Part shown: positions 26,488 through 37,910 of the stretch, in pieces
Layout: each line of letters begins with the position of its first letter
Position numbering within the stretch: position 1 is the first letter of the stretch
Assembly: GCF_014283215.1 (NCBI RefSeq)
Contig: NZ_JACOMF010000031.1
Coordinates: forward strand, 1-64,000
Direction: 5' to 3'
DNA length: 64,000 nucleotides
Source: Siccirubricoccus deserti
Lineage (GTDB): Bacteria > Pseudomonadota > Alphaproteobacteria > Acetobacterales > Acetobacteraceae
Position numbers and translations under genes: made by a program
The notes under the pieces: generated by a model
What the model saw: only the letters and a program-made list of their open reading frames with translations
What the model was told of the DNA's origin: nothing
The model's database searches: none

Positions 26488-27456
26488 TCAACGCCGCCGG
26501 CTGGCATGCCACCGCAGCAGGGTAAGCTGGCCGGAGGCGACCAGGCGGTGGCGCAGCAGCCAGCTTTCCACCTCGGCCAGCAGGGCCGCGGTCGCCCCAG
26601 GGCTGGCCGGGCGGCCTGCCGCACGCAACCCCGGCATCAGCCGGCCGAAGGCCTCGACGATGCCGCTGCAATGCCGCTGGCTGGCGTCCTCCGTGACATG
26701 GACCTGGAAGCCGGCGGCGTGCAGCGCCGCCTCCACCGCGGCGCGTGAGGGCGGTGGGGCGGACCGGGTTTCCAGCTGCATCCAGCGCCGAAGCGCCGCC
26801 TGGCGCTGGCCAGCTGAGGCGCCCTCCACCAACTCCAGCAGCACGAATTGGCCGCCCGGTTTCAGCCCGCCGGCGATGGCGGCACAGAGCGGTCCGGGCC
26901 GCGGATCCGGCCGCAGCGGTTCCAGTGCCAGCGCATGCTGGTGGAAACCTTTCCGGAAAGCCGGCTGCTGGGGCGACCAGGGCCTTACCTCGATGCGCCG
27001 ACCGAAGGGGCGCAGCCGCGCCGCCATCCGCGCGGCGGCGACGGGGTCATGCTGGTGGCTGGCGATCCAGGCGCCGCGCTGGGTGGCGATGGCGGCCGCG
27101 GCGCCGCCGGCATCCTGACCCAGCAGCAGCAGCGTGGTGGCCGGGGAGAGTGGCAGCAGGCCGGACAGCCGCAGCGCCTCCGCCGCGCCGCCCGGGCCGG
27201 TGAAGCCGGCGTCCCACAGCCGCTCCGCCCAATCGGTGCGGGCGAGGGCAAGGCTCTCGGCCTCTGGAGCGCCCTCGGGTGCGGGAAGTGGATGGGGCAG
27301 GTCCGCCAGCTGTGGCGCATCGGCCGCTGCCGCCGTCAGCGCCCGGCGGAACCGCCGCGCCCGCGCCGCGACGGCCGATAGCGGTGCCGCGTTCCGCAGG
27401 CCGGTGATCAGCCGGCCAGCCTGAGGCAGCAGTGCCGTGGACAGGGCCTGGAACAC
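26488..27456 (-). CDS. SAM-dependent methyltransferase-like protein
   Basis: A 322-residue protein whose central part resembles a class I methyltransferase Rossmann fold: SPATTLLLLGQDAGGAAAAI as the first strand and loop, GAWIASHQHDPVAAARMAAR as the second, and IAGGLKPGGQFVLLELVEG as the strand-five region. The classical GxGxG of the SAM loop is degenerate (GQDAGG), so binding of SAM is not assured. GTG at 27456 is chosen, with GAGGA nine bases upstream. Monocistronic, convergent with the small hypothetical gene. Substrate unknown. Confidence 0.6.
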   Translation of the reverse strand: MFQALSTALLPQAGRLITGLRNAAPLSAVAARARRFRRALTAAAADAPQLADLPHPLPAPEGAPEAESLALARTDWAERLWDAGFTGPGGAAEALRLSGLLPLSPATTLLLLGQDAGGAAAAIATQRGAWIASHQHDPVAAARMAARLRPFGRRIEVRPWSPQQPAFRKGFHQHALALEPLRPDPRPGPLCAAIAGGLKPGGQFVLLELVEGASAGQRQAALRRWMQLETRSAPPPSRAAVEAALHAAGFQVHVTEDASQRHCSGIVEAFGRLMPGLRAAGRPASPGATAALLAEVESWLLRHRLVASGQLTLLRWHASRRR

Positions 27457-27718
27457 GGGTGGCGGTCCTCGAAAGATCGCCAGAGCACCATGCCGAGGTG
27501 AAGGAAGCGTTTCACTGGAGCAGATCGCTGGAAGCCTGAAGGCGTGGCTCCGCTCTGGCAGCAACCACGCGCCATGCGCACCTGAGCCGATTGCCGGAGC
27601 ATTGCCCGGCAGGACAGAGTCACGCCTCCGGGCGATGCCGCCCTTCAGCAATATGCGTCAGGCTTGGATGCTGGGGGAGAGGCCGCCGGTCGCGCTATGC
27701 GGAGACCGGCGGGAACCC

Positions 27719-27794
<76 letters not shown>

Positions 27795-27969
27795 CCGGGG
27801 AGTGGGGGCGGGGTATAACCGTCGCCCGCAGGACACGCAAGGGCCTGCGAGGGCCTTCCACGCACGGCGTCGGCCGATTAGCTTGCGCCGCGTCGGTGCC
27901 GTATTCCAAGTGCCACGGATTGCCGGATGGCACGCCGGAAGCCGGCTGAAACAGAGGGAGCTCCGCCGC

Positions 27970-28704
27970 ATGGGCAAGGTCTATCCGGACGCGAAGGCGG
28001 CATTGGCCGGCGCGCTCCGCGACGGCATGGTCATCCTCTCCGGCGGCTTCGGCCTCTGTGGCATCCCCTCGCTGCTGATCGAGGCGATCCGCGACAGCGG
28101 GGTAAAGGATCTCACTATCGTCTCGAACAATGCCGGCATCGACGATGCGGGGCTCGGCCTGCTGCTGCAGACCCGGCAGGTCCGCAAGATGGTCAGCAGC
28201 TACGTCGGCGAGAACGCCACCTTCGCCAGGCAGTACCTGGCCGGGGAGCTTGAGATCGAGTTCAACCCCCAGGGCACGCTGGCCGAGCGGATCCGCGCCG
28301 GCGGCGCCGGCATCCCGGCCTTCTACACCAAGACCGGCGTCGGTACCGCGGTGGCCGAAGGCAAGCCCACTGCCGAATTCGACGGCGAGACCTATGTGCA
28401 GGAACGCGGGATCGTCGGCGACCTCGCCATCATCCACGCCTGGATGGGCGATACCGAGGGCAATCTGGTCTACCGGCGCACCGCGCGGAACTTCAACCCG
28501 GTGATGGCGACCGCGGCGAAGCTGACGGTGGCGCAGGTCGAGCATCTGGTGCAGCCGGGCGACCTTGACCCCGACCACATCGTCACCCCCGGGATCTTCG
28601 TGAAGCGCCTCATCCAATGCCCACCGGGCTATGAGAAGCGCATCGAGCAACGCACGGTGCGCAAGCGCGAACCGGCGACTGCCGCCACCGGCGAGGAGGT
28701 CTGA
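27970..28704 (+). CDS. scoA: 3-oxoacid CoA-transferase subunit A
   Basis: A 244-residue alpha subunit of succinyl-CoA:3-ketoacid CoA-transferase. The family signature GGFGLCGIPSLLIEAI is at residues 24-39, followed by TIVSNNAG and the FYTKTGVGTAVAEGK region. With subunit B it moves CoA from succinyl-CoA to acetoacetate (or a similar 3-oxoacid), feeding ketone bodies into acetyl-CoA. ATG at 27970 has AGGGAG upstream. The gene begins 175 bases after the oppositely oriented tRNA-Ala and is followed after three bases by subunit B. Confidence 0.92.
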   Translation: MGKVYPDAKAALAGALRDGMVILSGGFGLCGIPSLLIEAIRDSGVKDLTIVSNNAGIDDAGLGLLLQTRQVRKMVSSYVGENATFARQYLAGELEIEFNPQGTLAERIRAGGAGIPAFYTKTGVGTAVAEGKPTAEFDGETYVQERGIVGDLAIIHAWMGDTEGNLVYRRTARNFNPVMATAAKLTVAQVEHLVQPGDLDPDHIVTPGIFVKRLIQCPPGYEKRIEQRTVRKREPATAATGEEV

Positions 28705-28707
28705 CCC

Positions 28708-29355
28708 ATGCCCTGGACCCGCGACCAGATGGCCGCCCGCGCCGCCCGCGAGCTGGAGGACGGCTTCTACGTCAACCTCGGCATCGGCATCCCGACCCTG
28801 GTGGCCAACCATGTGCCGCCAGGCATCAACGTGCAGCTGCAGAGCGAGAACGGCATGCTCGGCCTCGGCCCCTTCCCTTATGAGGGGGAGGAGGATCCCG
28901 ACCTGATCAACGCCGGCAAGCAGACCATCACGGCGCTGCCGACCAGCAGCTATTTTTCGAGTGCCGACAGCTTCGCCATGATCCGCGGCGGCCACATCGA
29001 TCTTTCGATCCTGGGTGCACTCCAGGTGGCGGCGAATGGCGACCTCGCCAATTGGATGATCCCGGGCAAGATGGTGAAGGGGATGGGTGGGGCAATGGAC
29101 CTCGTCGCCGGGGTGAAGAAGGTGGTGGTGCTGATGGAACACACCGCCGGCGGCAAGCCGAAGCTGCTGAAGCAATGCACCCTGCCGCTGACCGGGCAGC
29201 GGGTGGTGGACATGGTCATCACCGAACTCGGCGTCTTCGAGCTGGCCCGCCGCGGCGAAACCTCGGTCCGACTGCTCGAGTTGGCGCCCGAGGTCACGCT
29301 GGATGAGGTGAAGGCGAAAACCGAGGCGGAGTTCGTGGTGGCGAACAGCCGCTAG
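28708..29355 (+). CDS. scoB: 3-oxoacid CoA-transferase subunit B
   Basis: A 215-residue beta subunit. The catalytic glutamate, which forms the covalent glutamyl-CoA intermediate, lies in [11 protein letters not shown] at about residue 47; [11 protein letters not shown] before it and the glycine-rich [12 protein letters not shown] loop are family hallmarks. Four-base spacing to scoA marks a two-gene operon. In this family the acceptor may be acetoacetate or 3-oxoadipate; motif and length favour the succinyl-CoA:acetoacetate type but do not prove it. Confidence 0.92.
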   Translation: MPWTRDQMAARAARELEDGFYVNLGIGIPTLVANHVPPGINVQLQSENGMLGLGPFPYEGEEDPDLINAGKQTITALPTSSYFSSADSFAMIRGGHIDLSILGALQVAANGDLANWMIPGKMVKGMGGAMDLVAGVKKVVVLMEHTAGGKPKLLKQCTLPLTGQRVVDMVITELGVFELARRGETSVRLLELAPEVTLDEVKAKTEAEFVVANSR

Positions 29356-29399
29356 AGAGGATCGCGGAGAGGGGTTTGCGCCCTGGAGCGTGAAGCCGC

Positions 29400-29414
29400 C
29401 CTGTAAACAACAGG
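29400..29414 (+). repeat. Short hairpin repeat, copy 1
   Basis: CCTGT-AAACA-ACAGG, a five-base-pair hairpin with loop AAACA, 45 bases after scoB. A second copy at 56722-56736 has the closing pair changed on both sides (CCTGC-AAACA-GCAGG). The shared block CCGCCCTGYAAACARCAGGC extends the match to 20 bases. Confidence 0.5.
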
Positions 29415-29566
29415 CCGGGCGCATCGATCCGGTCTAGCCTCTGTGACATTTTCACGGCAGGATCAGGCATTGCGGGTTCGTCCGCTGCACCCATCTCCGG
29501 GTTTCCCTGGCGTCTGATCCGGACAGTCGTCCGACTGGCGCTCTCCCTTCCTTGGGGAAAATTGCC

Positions 29567-30205
29567 GTGAACATTCAGACTCCCGCTGGCCTGGCCGAGA
29601 CGAAAGCCTCGGAGGAGTCCCGTCCGAGCCGCGCGGAGGCCGAGGCGGCGATGCGCATCCTGTTGCGCTGGGCCGGCGACGACCCCGACCGGGAAGGGCT
29701 GATCGACACCCCTTCCCGCGTCGTCCGCGCCTATGAGGAGTTCTTCGCCGGCTACGCCACCGACCCGGTCGAACTGCTCGCCCGCTCCTTCGAGGAGACG
29801 GATGGCTATGACGAGATGGTGGTGCTGCGCGACATCCGGCTGGAGAGCCATTGCGAGCACCATGTCGTCCCGATCATCGGGCGGGCGCATATCGCCTACC
29901 TCCCCGCCGGAAGGGTGGTCGGCATCAGCAAGCTGGCGCGGGTGCTGGAGGTCTATGCCAAGCGGCTGCAGATCCAGGAGAAGCTGACGGCGCAGGTGGC
30001 CAATTGCATCAATGACGTGCTGAAGCCGAAGGGCGTGGCCGTGGTCATCGAGGCCGCGCACCAGTGCATGACGACGCGGGGCATCCACAAGCCCGGCGTT
30101 TCCATGGTTACCAGCCGGATGCTCGGGGCCTTCCGCGACGATCCCTCCACCCGGCGGGAATTCCTCGCGATGATCGCCGGGCAGCGCAGCGGCGCCGAAG
30201 GCTGA
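29567..30205 (+). CDS. folE: GTP cyclohydrolase I FolE
   Basis: A 212-residue enzyme that converts GTP to dihydroneopterin triphosphate, the entry to folate (and queuosine) synthesis. Zinc and active-site residues are visible in [13 protein letters not shown] and in [15 protein letters not shown]; the substrate loop [19 protein letters not shown] is typical. GTG at 29567 is chosen because GGGGAA lies about eight bases upstream; a TTG at 29552 lacks a ribosome site. Monocistronic, converging on a small lipoprotein gene with 15 bases between the stops. Confidence 0.95.
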   Translation: MNIQTPAGLAETKASEESRPSRAEAEAAMRILLRWAGDDPDREGLIDTPSRVVRAYEEFFAGYATDPVELLARSFEETDGYDEMVVLRDIRLESHCEHHVVPIIGRAHIAYLPAGRVVGISKLARVLEVYAKRLQIQEKLTAQVANCINDVLKPKGVAVVIEAAHQCMTTRGIHKPGVSMVTSRMLGAFRDDPSTRREFLAMIAGQRSGAEG

Positions 30206-30220
30206 CCGGCCCATCGCGCC

Positions 30221-30496
30221 TCAGCGGCAGTCGCGCGCGGCGTAGTCGGCGGTGCGCGCCGCCCGTCCCGCATCCCGCTGGCCACCGGTGACGGCGGCGC
30301 GCGCCGCGGCATCCTGCGCTTCCGCCACCGCTTCCTCGCAGTAGGAGCCGGGCGCCGGCACGATCACCCGCTGGGCCTCGACCTGCGGCGCATAGGGCGA
30401 AGCAGTGGAATAGGCCGCCGGCGCGGTCGCGACGGTGCGTTCCACGGCGCAGCCGGCGAGCATCGTCAGCATGGCGATCGCCAGGGTTGGTCGCAT
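30221..30496 (-). CDS. Small putative lipoprotein
   Basis: A 91-residue protein with a lipoprotein signal peptide: MRPTLAIAMLTMLAGC, lipobox MLAGC with Cys16. The mature part is short, Ala/Gln-rich and contains two further cysteines (GSYCEEAVAEAQ and a C-terminal RDCR) that could pair. No family is recognised. Start at 30496 is set by the signal peptide, with GGAGA eight bases upstream. It lies between folE and the aconitase terminator on the aconitase strand but is likely a separate unit. Confidence 0.65.
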   Translation of the reverse strand: MRPTLAIAMLTMLAGCAVERTVATAPAAYSTASPYAPQVEAQRVIVPAPGSYCEEAVAEAQDAAARAAVTGGQRDAGRAARTADYAARDCR

Positions 30497-30556
30497 GGGC
30501 TCTCCTTGCCAGGTTGCGACGCACCCAAGCGTTCTGCGAAAGCCCTGGTTCCCATG

Positions 30557-30597
30557 AAAAAGGGCCTGACCGCCTCCACCGGAAGCGGTCAGGCCCT
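30557..30597 (-). terminator. Terminator of acnA
   Basis: A perfect 13-bp inverted repeat (AGGGCCTGACCGC with GCGGTCAGGCCCT) with an 11-base loop, followed on the minus strand by TTTTT. It starts 26 bases after the acnA stop. Confidence 0.9.
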
Positions 30598-30623
30598 GCC
30601 ATGGGCAGCGGACGGAGCCGGCG

Positions 30624-33320
<2,697 letters not shown>

Positions 33321-33440
33321 GGTCCGGAAACCCTTTCCTCGGTGCGCCTGGGCGGCGCAACACGTGGGAAGGGGTTTTACGCAGGACGGGGGTTGACGTC
33401 CACGGGGCGGGGCAGGGGCCTGGAGAAGAGGATTCGGAAG

Positions 33441-34031
33441 ATGCTGGAGGCACGGGGCCTCGCCTGCCTGCGCGGGGAGCGGGTGATCTTTGCGGAAGTG
33501 TCATTCCGCCTTGGCGCGGGCGGGGCGCTGCTGCTGGTCGGCGCCAATGGCGCGGGCAAGTCGAGCCTGCTGCGGCTGCTCGCCGGGCTGCTGCCATCGG
33601 CCGCGGGGGCGCTGCTGTGGGACGGCGCCGATGCCCTGGCCGACCGCGCCGCCCATGCCGCCCGGCTGCGCTACCTCTCGCACCAGGATGCGCTGAAGCC
33701 GGCGCTGACGGCGCGGGAGAACCTGCGCTTCTTCGCCCGGCTCTGGGGCGGTGAGGTGGAGGCGGCGCTGGCCGCGCTCGATCTCGCGCCGCTGGCCGAG
33801 CTGCCCGCCCGGGTGCTCTCCGCCGGCCAGAAGCGGCGGCTGGCGCTGGCCCGACTGGCGCTGGGGGCGGCGCCGCTCTGGCTGCTGGACGAGCCGACGG
33901 TGGGGCTGGACGCCGCCGCGGTGGCGCGGTTGGGCACGCTGCTGGCGCAGCACCGGGCGACGGGCGGCATGGTGCTGGCGGCGACGCATCTGCCACTCCC
34001 CTTGCCAGGGGCCGAGGAGCTGCGGCTGTGA
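33441..34031 (+). CDS. ccmA: Heme exporter ATPase CcmA
   Basis: A 196-residue ABC ATPase of the cytochrome c maturation (system I) machinery. Walker [17 protein letters not shown], signature LSAGQKRR (the Q-K-R variant typical of CcmA) and Walker [13 protein letters not shown] are clear. With CcmB and CcmC it drives release of heme-bound CcmE in the periplasm. ATG at 33441 follows AAGAGGA. Its stop overlaps the GTG start of ccmB by four bases. Only ccmA-ccmB are here; the remaining ccm genes must lie elsewhere. Confidence 0.9.
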   Translation: MLEARGLACLRGERVIFAEVSFRLGAGGALLLVGANGAGKSSLLRLLAGLLPSAAGALLWDGADALADRAAHAARLRYLSHQDALKPALTARENLRFFARLWGGEVEAALAALDLAPLAELPARVLSAGQKRRLALARLALGAAPLWLLDEPTVGLDAAAVARLGTLLAQHRATGGMVLAATHLPLPLPGAEELRL

Positions 34032-34687
34032 GGGCCTGGATTGCGCTGCTGACGCGCGAGCTGCGCCTCGCCCTGCGCCACCCGGCCGATACCCTGGCAG
34101 CGGTGCTGTTCTTCGTGCTGGTGGCGGCGCTCTTCCCCTTCGGCATTGGCCCGGCGCCGGAGACCCTGGCCCGCATCGCCCCCGGGGCGCTGCTGGCGGC
34201 GGCGCTGCTGGCGGCGCTGCTGCCACTGGACCGGCTGTTCGGCGCCGATGCCGAGGATGGCACGCTGGACCAGCTGCTGCTGAGCGGCCTCGGGTCTGGT
34301 GCTGTCGCCGCGGCCAAGGCGCTGGCGCATTGGCTGACCACCGGCCTGCCGCTGCTGGTGGCCACGCCGGTCGCGGCGGCCATGCTGAACCTGCCGATGG
34401 GCGCCTGGCCGGCGGCGATGGCCGCGCTGGGGCTGGCGGCGGGATTCCTCTCCCTGCTCGGCACCGCTGGGGCGGCGCTGACCCTGGGGGCGCGGCGAGG
34501 CGGGGTGCTGCTGCCGCTGCTGGTGCTGCCGCTGGCGATCCCAGCGGTGATCTTCGGTGCGGCCGCGATCGAGGCCGCCGCGGCCGGGCTCTCGCCGCGG
34601 CCCTACCTGCTGCTGCTCGGCGCGCTGGTCGCCGCGGCGCTGCCGCTGGCGCCGCTGGCCGCAGGGGCGGCGCTAAGAGTAGAGTAG
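34028..34687 (+). CDS. ccmB: Heme exporter membrane protein CcmB
   Basis: A 219-residue permease with six membrane segments. The N-terminal LLTRELRLALRHPADTLAAV and the LDRLFGADAEDGTLDQLLLS loop are hallmarks of CcmB. It pairs with CcmA in the CcmABCD complex of cytochrome c maturation. GTG start overlaps the ccmA stop (GTGA), so translation is coupled. A tiny membrane ORF follows after four bases. Confidence 0.92.
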   Translation: MRAWIALLTRELRLALRHPADTLAAVLFFVLVAALFPFGIGPAPETLARIAPGALLAAALLAALLPLDRLFGADAEDGTLDQLLLSGLGSGAVAAAKALAHWLTTGLPLLVATPVAAAMLNLPMGAWPAAMAALGLAAGFLSLLGTAGAALTLGARRGGVLLPLLVLPLAIPAVIFGAAAIEAAAAGLSPRPYLLLLGALVAAALPLAPLAAGAALRVE

Positions 34688-34691
34688 CGGC

Positions 34692-34790
34692 ATGCTGCAA
34701 GATGCCCTGCAATGGATCGCCGAGCACCGCACCGGGATGATCATCCTGGTCGGGGTGATGTTCACCACCATGTGGCTCACGCGGCGCTGA
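34692..34790 (+). CDS. 32-residue putative membrane peptide after ccmB
   Basis: ATG at 34692 to TGA at 34790 encodes MLQDALQWIAEHRTGMIILV and then GVMFTTMWLTRR: a short amphipathic start, one membrane helix (about residues 15-28) and a basic end. It starts four bases after the ccmB stop, so it is placed as the third gene of the operon. Size and topology recall CcmD, the small single-span subunit of the heme exporter (usually 45-70 residues), but no CcmD motif is seen. Nothing longer is open in this frame. Confidence 0.45.
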   Translation: MLQDALQWIAEHRTGMIILVGVMFTTMWLTRR

Positions 34791-34905
34791 GACATCCCCA
34801 CGAATTCGCTGCGCGCTTTCGCGGGGGCTGTCCTTTCCAATCGGCGCTTCGGCACGGCCTGCCGCGGCAAAGCCGCGGAAGGCAGGCGCTGCCCGGCCCG
34901 GCTGC

Positions 34906-36036
34906 TCAGCCCGGCAGGATGGCCATATGCGCCAGGTTCGAGAGCACATCCATGCGTTCGGTATGGAAGGGCTCGACCTGCCGGCAGTTGGAGAAGAAGG
35001 CGAAGCTCACGCCGCTGGTCGGATCCGCCCAGCAGTAGGAGGAGCCGACGCCGCCATGGCCGAAGGTGCGCGGATGCGCCACCGCGCCCAGGCCGCGGAT
35101 CACCGGATGCTCGCCGCGTGAATGCGGGCCGATGCCGCGGTTCATCGGCAGGCCCATGTTCTCGTCCACGCGGTCGCCGGTGAAATTGCGGGTGACGAAT
35201 TCGATGGTGCGCGGCGACAGGATGCGGGTGCCGTTCAGCACCCCGCCCTGCGCCAGCATCTGGTAGAAGGCCACCATGCCGCGGGCGCTGCCGTAGCCGC
35301 CGCCGCCGGGAATGCCCGCGGCATGGTGCGCGGCGTCATTCTCCCCCGGGCGCAGCACGTATTTCCCGTCCTGCTGCGGATCGTAGATATGCGCGGCGCG
35401 GTCCAGCTGCGCTTCCGGCAGGCCGACGAAGATCTCATCCGCCAGCCCCAGCGGTTCGGTGATCCGGCTGCGGATGTAGTCGCGGAAATCCTGGCCGGTG
35501 AGCGCCTCGATCAGCACGGCCGCAACCCAGTGGGCGGCGGCCGGGTGGTAGTAGACGCGGCTGCCCGGGGTCCATTCCAGGGTGAATTCGCAGACGGTCT
35601 TCCGCAGCAGCGCGTGGTCGGCGTAGCAGGCGGCGGGGACCACGGCGGAAGGGAAGCCGCCCTGGTGGGTAAGCAGCTGCAGCACGGTGATGCCGCCCTT
35701 GCCGTTCGCCGCGAATTCCGGGACGTGCTGCGCGATGGTGTCGCTGAACCGCAGCAACCCATCCTCCACCAAGGTCCAGACCGCCGCGGCGGTGACCACC
35801 TTGGTGTTGGAATACATCAGGAATAGGCTACGCGCGTCGGCCGCCACATCGGGCGCCACGCGGGCATGGCCGAAGCTGCGGAACAGCGCCAGCTTGCCAT
35901 GCCGCGCGACGGCAAGCTGCGCGCCGGGGTGATGGCCCGCGGCGATGTGCTGCTCGATGATGGCGCAGAGCCGCGCCAGCGGCCGAGGATCGAGGCCGAG
36001 CGCCTCGGGATTGGATTCGGGCAGCGGGAAGGCCAT
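34906..36036 (-). CDS. Serine beta-lactamase-like hydrolase
   Basis: A 376-residue protein of the beta-lactamase/class C penicillin-binding (esterase EstB) fold. The nucleophile motif SxxK is SNTK in FLMYSNTKVVTAAAVW (about residue 76); the second motif is YYHPAAAHW (Tyr-x-His rather than Tyr-x-Asn) and the third is HGGVG near residue 330. No signal peptide, so the protein is cytoplasmic and more probably an esterase or amidase than an antibiotic-resistance enzyme. It is followed on the same strand by nothing and preceded by the luciferase-like gene, 24 bases upstream, with which it may be co-transcribed. Confidence 0.85.
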   Translation of the reverse strand: MAFPLPESNPEALGLDPRPLARLCAIIEQHIAAGHHPGAQLAVARHGKLALFRSFGHARVAPDVAADARSLFLMYSNTKVVTAAAVWTLVEDGLLRFSDTIAQHVPEFAANGKGGITVLQLLTHQGGFPSAVVPAACYADHALLRKTVCEFTLEWTPGSRVYYHPAAAHWVAAVLIEALTGQDFRDYIRSRITEPLGLADEIFVGLPEAQLDRAAHIYDPQQDGKYVLRPGENDAAHHAAGIPGGGGYGSARGMVAFYQMLAQGGVLNGTRILSPRTIEFVTRNFTGDRVDENMGLPMNRGIGPHSRGEHPVIRGLGAVAHPRTFGHGGVGSSYCWADPTSGVSFAFFSNCRQVEPFHTERMDVLSNLAHMAILPG

Positions 36037-36060
36037 CGTGCGTCTCCTGGTTGAAGGGGT

Positions 36061-37077
36061 TCAGGCTGCCTTGCGATGCCGCTCGGCCAGCGCCGGCATC
36101 ACCTCCTGCGCGAAGAGGGTGGCGGAGCGCAGGCTTTCCGCGAGCGTCAGGTCACCGAAGGCGAAGCGGCTGACCAGATAATTCACCCCGGTCTCCGCCG
36201 CCTGCGCAAGCAGCGCGTCGCGCACCTCCGCCGCGGTGCCGGCGAAGCCCATGCCAGCGGCCTCGGTATCAGCGAAATCCACGGTCATGCGGGCGAATTG
36301 CGGGCCGGTGCCGTGCCTGCGCCACAGCTTCAGGAAGCTCTCGGCATGTCGCTTCCAGCCACGCCGTGCCACCGCACGGGCCTCCTCCGCGGTCTCGGCG
36401 ATGACGATGGCGCGCGACAGGCCGAGGCAGGGCAGCGGCTTGGTGCCGCGCCATTCCGCCCGGTAGCGCGCGACGATCCTGGCGACCTGCGCCGCCGGTG
36501 CGTTGCAGACGATGTTGACGCCATGCTGCGCCGGCCACACCGCGGCCTCCGACGTGGCGCAGGCGTACCACAGCGGCGGGTGCGGCTGCTGCGCCGGGCG
36601 CAGCACGATGGGAAGCTGCCGGCACTGCCACCAGCGGCCCTCGAAGCTCACCTCTTCCTGCGTCAGCGCCTGGACCAGCAGGGCAAGGGCTTCGCGGTAC
36701 ATCGCCGGCGCCTCGGCCGCGTCGATGCCATGGTAGCCCAGCTCATAGGGCGAGATGCCGCGGCCGACGCCGAGTTCGAACCGCCCGCCGCTCATCTGGT
36801 CCAGCAGGCAGACCTCCTCGGCGATCTGCAACGGGTGGCGGAGCGGCAGGATGTAGACCAGCGGCCCGAAGCGCAGCCGCTTCGTCCGCTGCGCGACAGC
36901 GCCGAGCCAGGCGCCGGTCGCCGGTGTCGCCGAGAGCGGCGTCGCATGGTGCTCGCTGACGTGGTAGCGGTCGAAGCCGGCGCGGTCGTAGAATTCCGCG
37001 AGTTGCAGCCGGGCCTCGTAATGCCCGGTCAGGGCCAGCGTGCCGCGGTCGTTCTGGTCGAAGATGCCGAACTGCAC
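36061..37077 (-). CDS. LLM-class flavin-dependent oxidoreductase
   Basis: A 338-residue TIM-barrel protein of the bacterial luciferase-like superfamily. It begins MQFGIFDQNDRG, then FYDRAGFDRYHVSEHHATPL, RLRFGPLVYILPLRHPLQIA and SGGRFELGVGRG, all typical. It probably uses FMN (or FMNH2 from a partner reductase) for a monooxygenase or dehydrogenase reaction; the substrate is not readable. GTG at 37077 is chosen with GGGGAGGA just upstream. Downstream, the serine hydrolase gene begins after 24 bases and the two may form an operon. Confidence 0.82.
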   Translation of the reverse strand: MQFGIFDQNDRGTLALTGHYEARLQLAEFYDRAGFDRYHVSEHHATPLSATPATGAWLGAVAQRTKRLRFGPLVYILPLRHPLQIAEEVCLLDQMSGGRFELGVGRGISPYELGYHGIDAAEAPAMYREALALLVQALTQEEVSFEGRWWQCRQLPIVLRPAQQPHPPLWYACATSEAAVWPAQHGVNIVCNAPAAQVARIVARYRAEWRGTKPLPCLGLSRAIVIAETAEEARAVARRGWKRHAESFLKLWRRHGTGPQFARMTVDFADTEAAGMGFAGTAAEVRDALLAQAAETGVNYLVSRFAFGDLTLAESLRSATLFAQEVMPALAERHRKAA

Positions 37078-37108
37078 GCCATCCTCCCCTGCCTTTCCGG
37101 GGAGCCTA

Positions 37109-37699
37109 TCAGCCCTCGCGGGAAGCGCCAGGGGCGGCGAGGGGGTCGGGCAGCCAGCGCTCCAGCAACTCGGCGGTGGCGGCGGTGATCGCCGCCGGGG
37201 CGGCACCATCGGCGCGCAGCCGGGCGCGCATCGCCGCGGCATCCTCCAGCCTGCCGTGCCACTCCGGGCCGAAGCGGTGCTGCAGCCATTGCCGTAGGCC
37301 GCGGGCGAAAGCCGGGCTGCGGCCCTCGGTGGAGACGCCGATGACGAGATTGCCGCGCCGCACCATCGCCAGCGCATAGGCGTCGCAGAGCGGCGGGATG
37401 TCCTCGGCATTGACCAGCACGCGATGCGCCCGGGCCACTGCGGCAAGGCGGGCGCTGTCGGCCCCGGACAGCCCGGCCATCAGCAGCAGCCGCGCCGCCG
37501 CCACCTCGGCATCGCTCGGCAGCCGCTCCACCAGCCGCGCTCCGGCGCGGTCGCGCAGCGCGGCGGAAGGGGCCTCGGCGAAGATGGTCAGGTCGCGGGC
37601 GCCGCCAGCCTCCAGCATGTCGAGCCGGGCCAGCGCCGCGCGGCCGTCGCCGACCAGGAGCACGGGCCAATCCGACAGGTCGATGGTGAGTGGCAACAT
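37109..37699 (-). CDS. Precorrin-2 dehydrogenase/ferrochelatase domain protein (CysG N-terminal type)
   Basis: A 196-residue Rossmann protein matching the NAD-binding N-terminal part of siroheme synthase: LPLTIDLSDWPVLLVGDGRA with a nucleotide loop, LDMLEAGGARDLTIFAE, and CDAYALAMVRRGNLVIGVST followed by SPAFARGLRQWL. It should oxidise precorrin-2 to sirohydrochlorin (and perhaps insert iron). The C-methyltransferase half of CysG is a separate gene at 40612-41436, on the other side of the reductase cluster. It follows a 68-codon gene after four bases, in the sulfite/nitrite reductase operon. Confidence 0.82.
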   Translation of the reverse strand: MLPLTIDLSDWPVLLVGDGRAALARLDMLEAGGARDLTIFAEAPSAALRDRAGARLVERLPSDAEVAAARLLLMAGLSGADSARLAAVARAHRVLVNAEDIPPLCDAYALAMVRRGNLVIGVSTEGRSPAFARGLRQWLQHRFGPEWHGRLEDAAAMRARLRADGAAPAAITAATAELLERWLPDPLAAPGASREG

Positions 37700-37703
37700 G
37701 GCG

Positions 37704-37910
37704 CTAGCCCGACTGGATGTGGGCGCGCCGCATCACCTCGGCCCAGCACGCGGTATCGGCGCGGATCAGCGCGCCCGGCACCTCGGGGGAGTCATCCGCC
37801 GGCTCCAGCCCCAGGGCCGGCACGCATTCCGCCGCCTCCGCCAGTGTCGGCACCTCCGGCAGCGCCATGGTGCGGGCGCCGGCGGTGACGAGGAGTCCGC
37901 GCCCCTGCAT
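37704..37910 (-). CDS. Hypothetical 68-residue protein in the sulfite reductase operon
   Basis: A short acidic protein starting MQGRGLLVTAGARTMALPEV with the segment LAEAAECVPALGLEPADDSP. No domain is recognised. Its ATG overlaps the stop of the DUF934 gene (ATGA) and its stop is four bases from the siroheme gene, so it is firmly inside the operon. In many relatives this slot holds cysH (phosphoadenylyl-sulfate reductase); no cysH is present here. It may be a small accessory of the reductase or a remnant; intact frame and coupling favour function. Confidence 0.55.
   Translation of the reverse strand: MQGRGLLVTAGARTMALPEVPTLAEAAECVPALGLEPADDSPEVPGALIRADTACWAEVMRRAHIQSG

Noticed and set aside
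34857-34887. Hairpin GCCTGCCGCGGC/GCCGCGG...GGCAGGC between the ccm peptide and the serine hydrolase
   Set aside because: A stable inverted repeat, but no T run on either strand and a two-base bulge, so a terminator call was not made.
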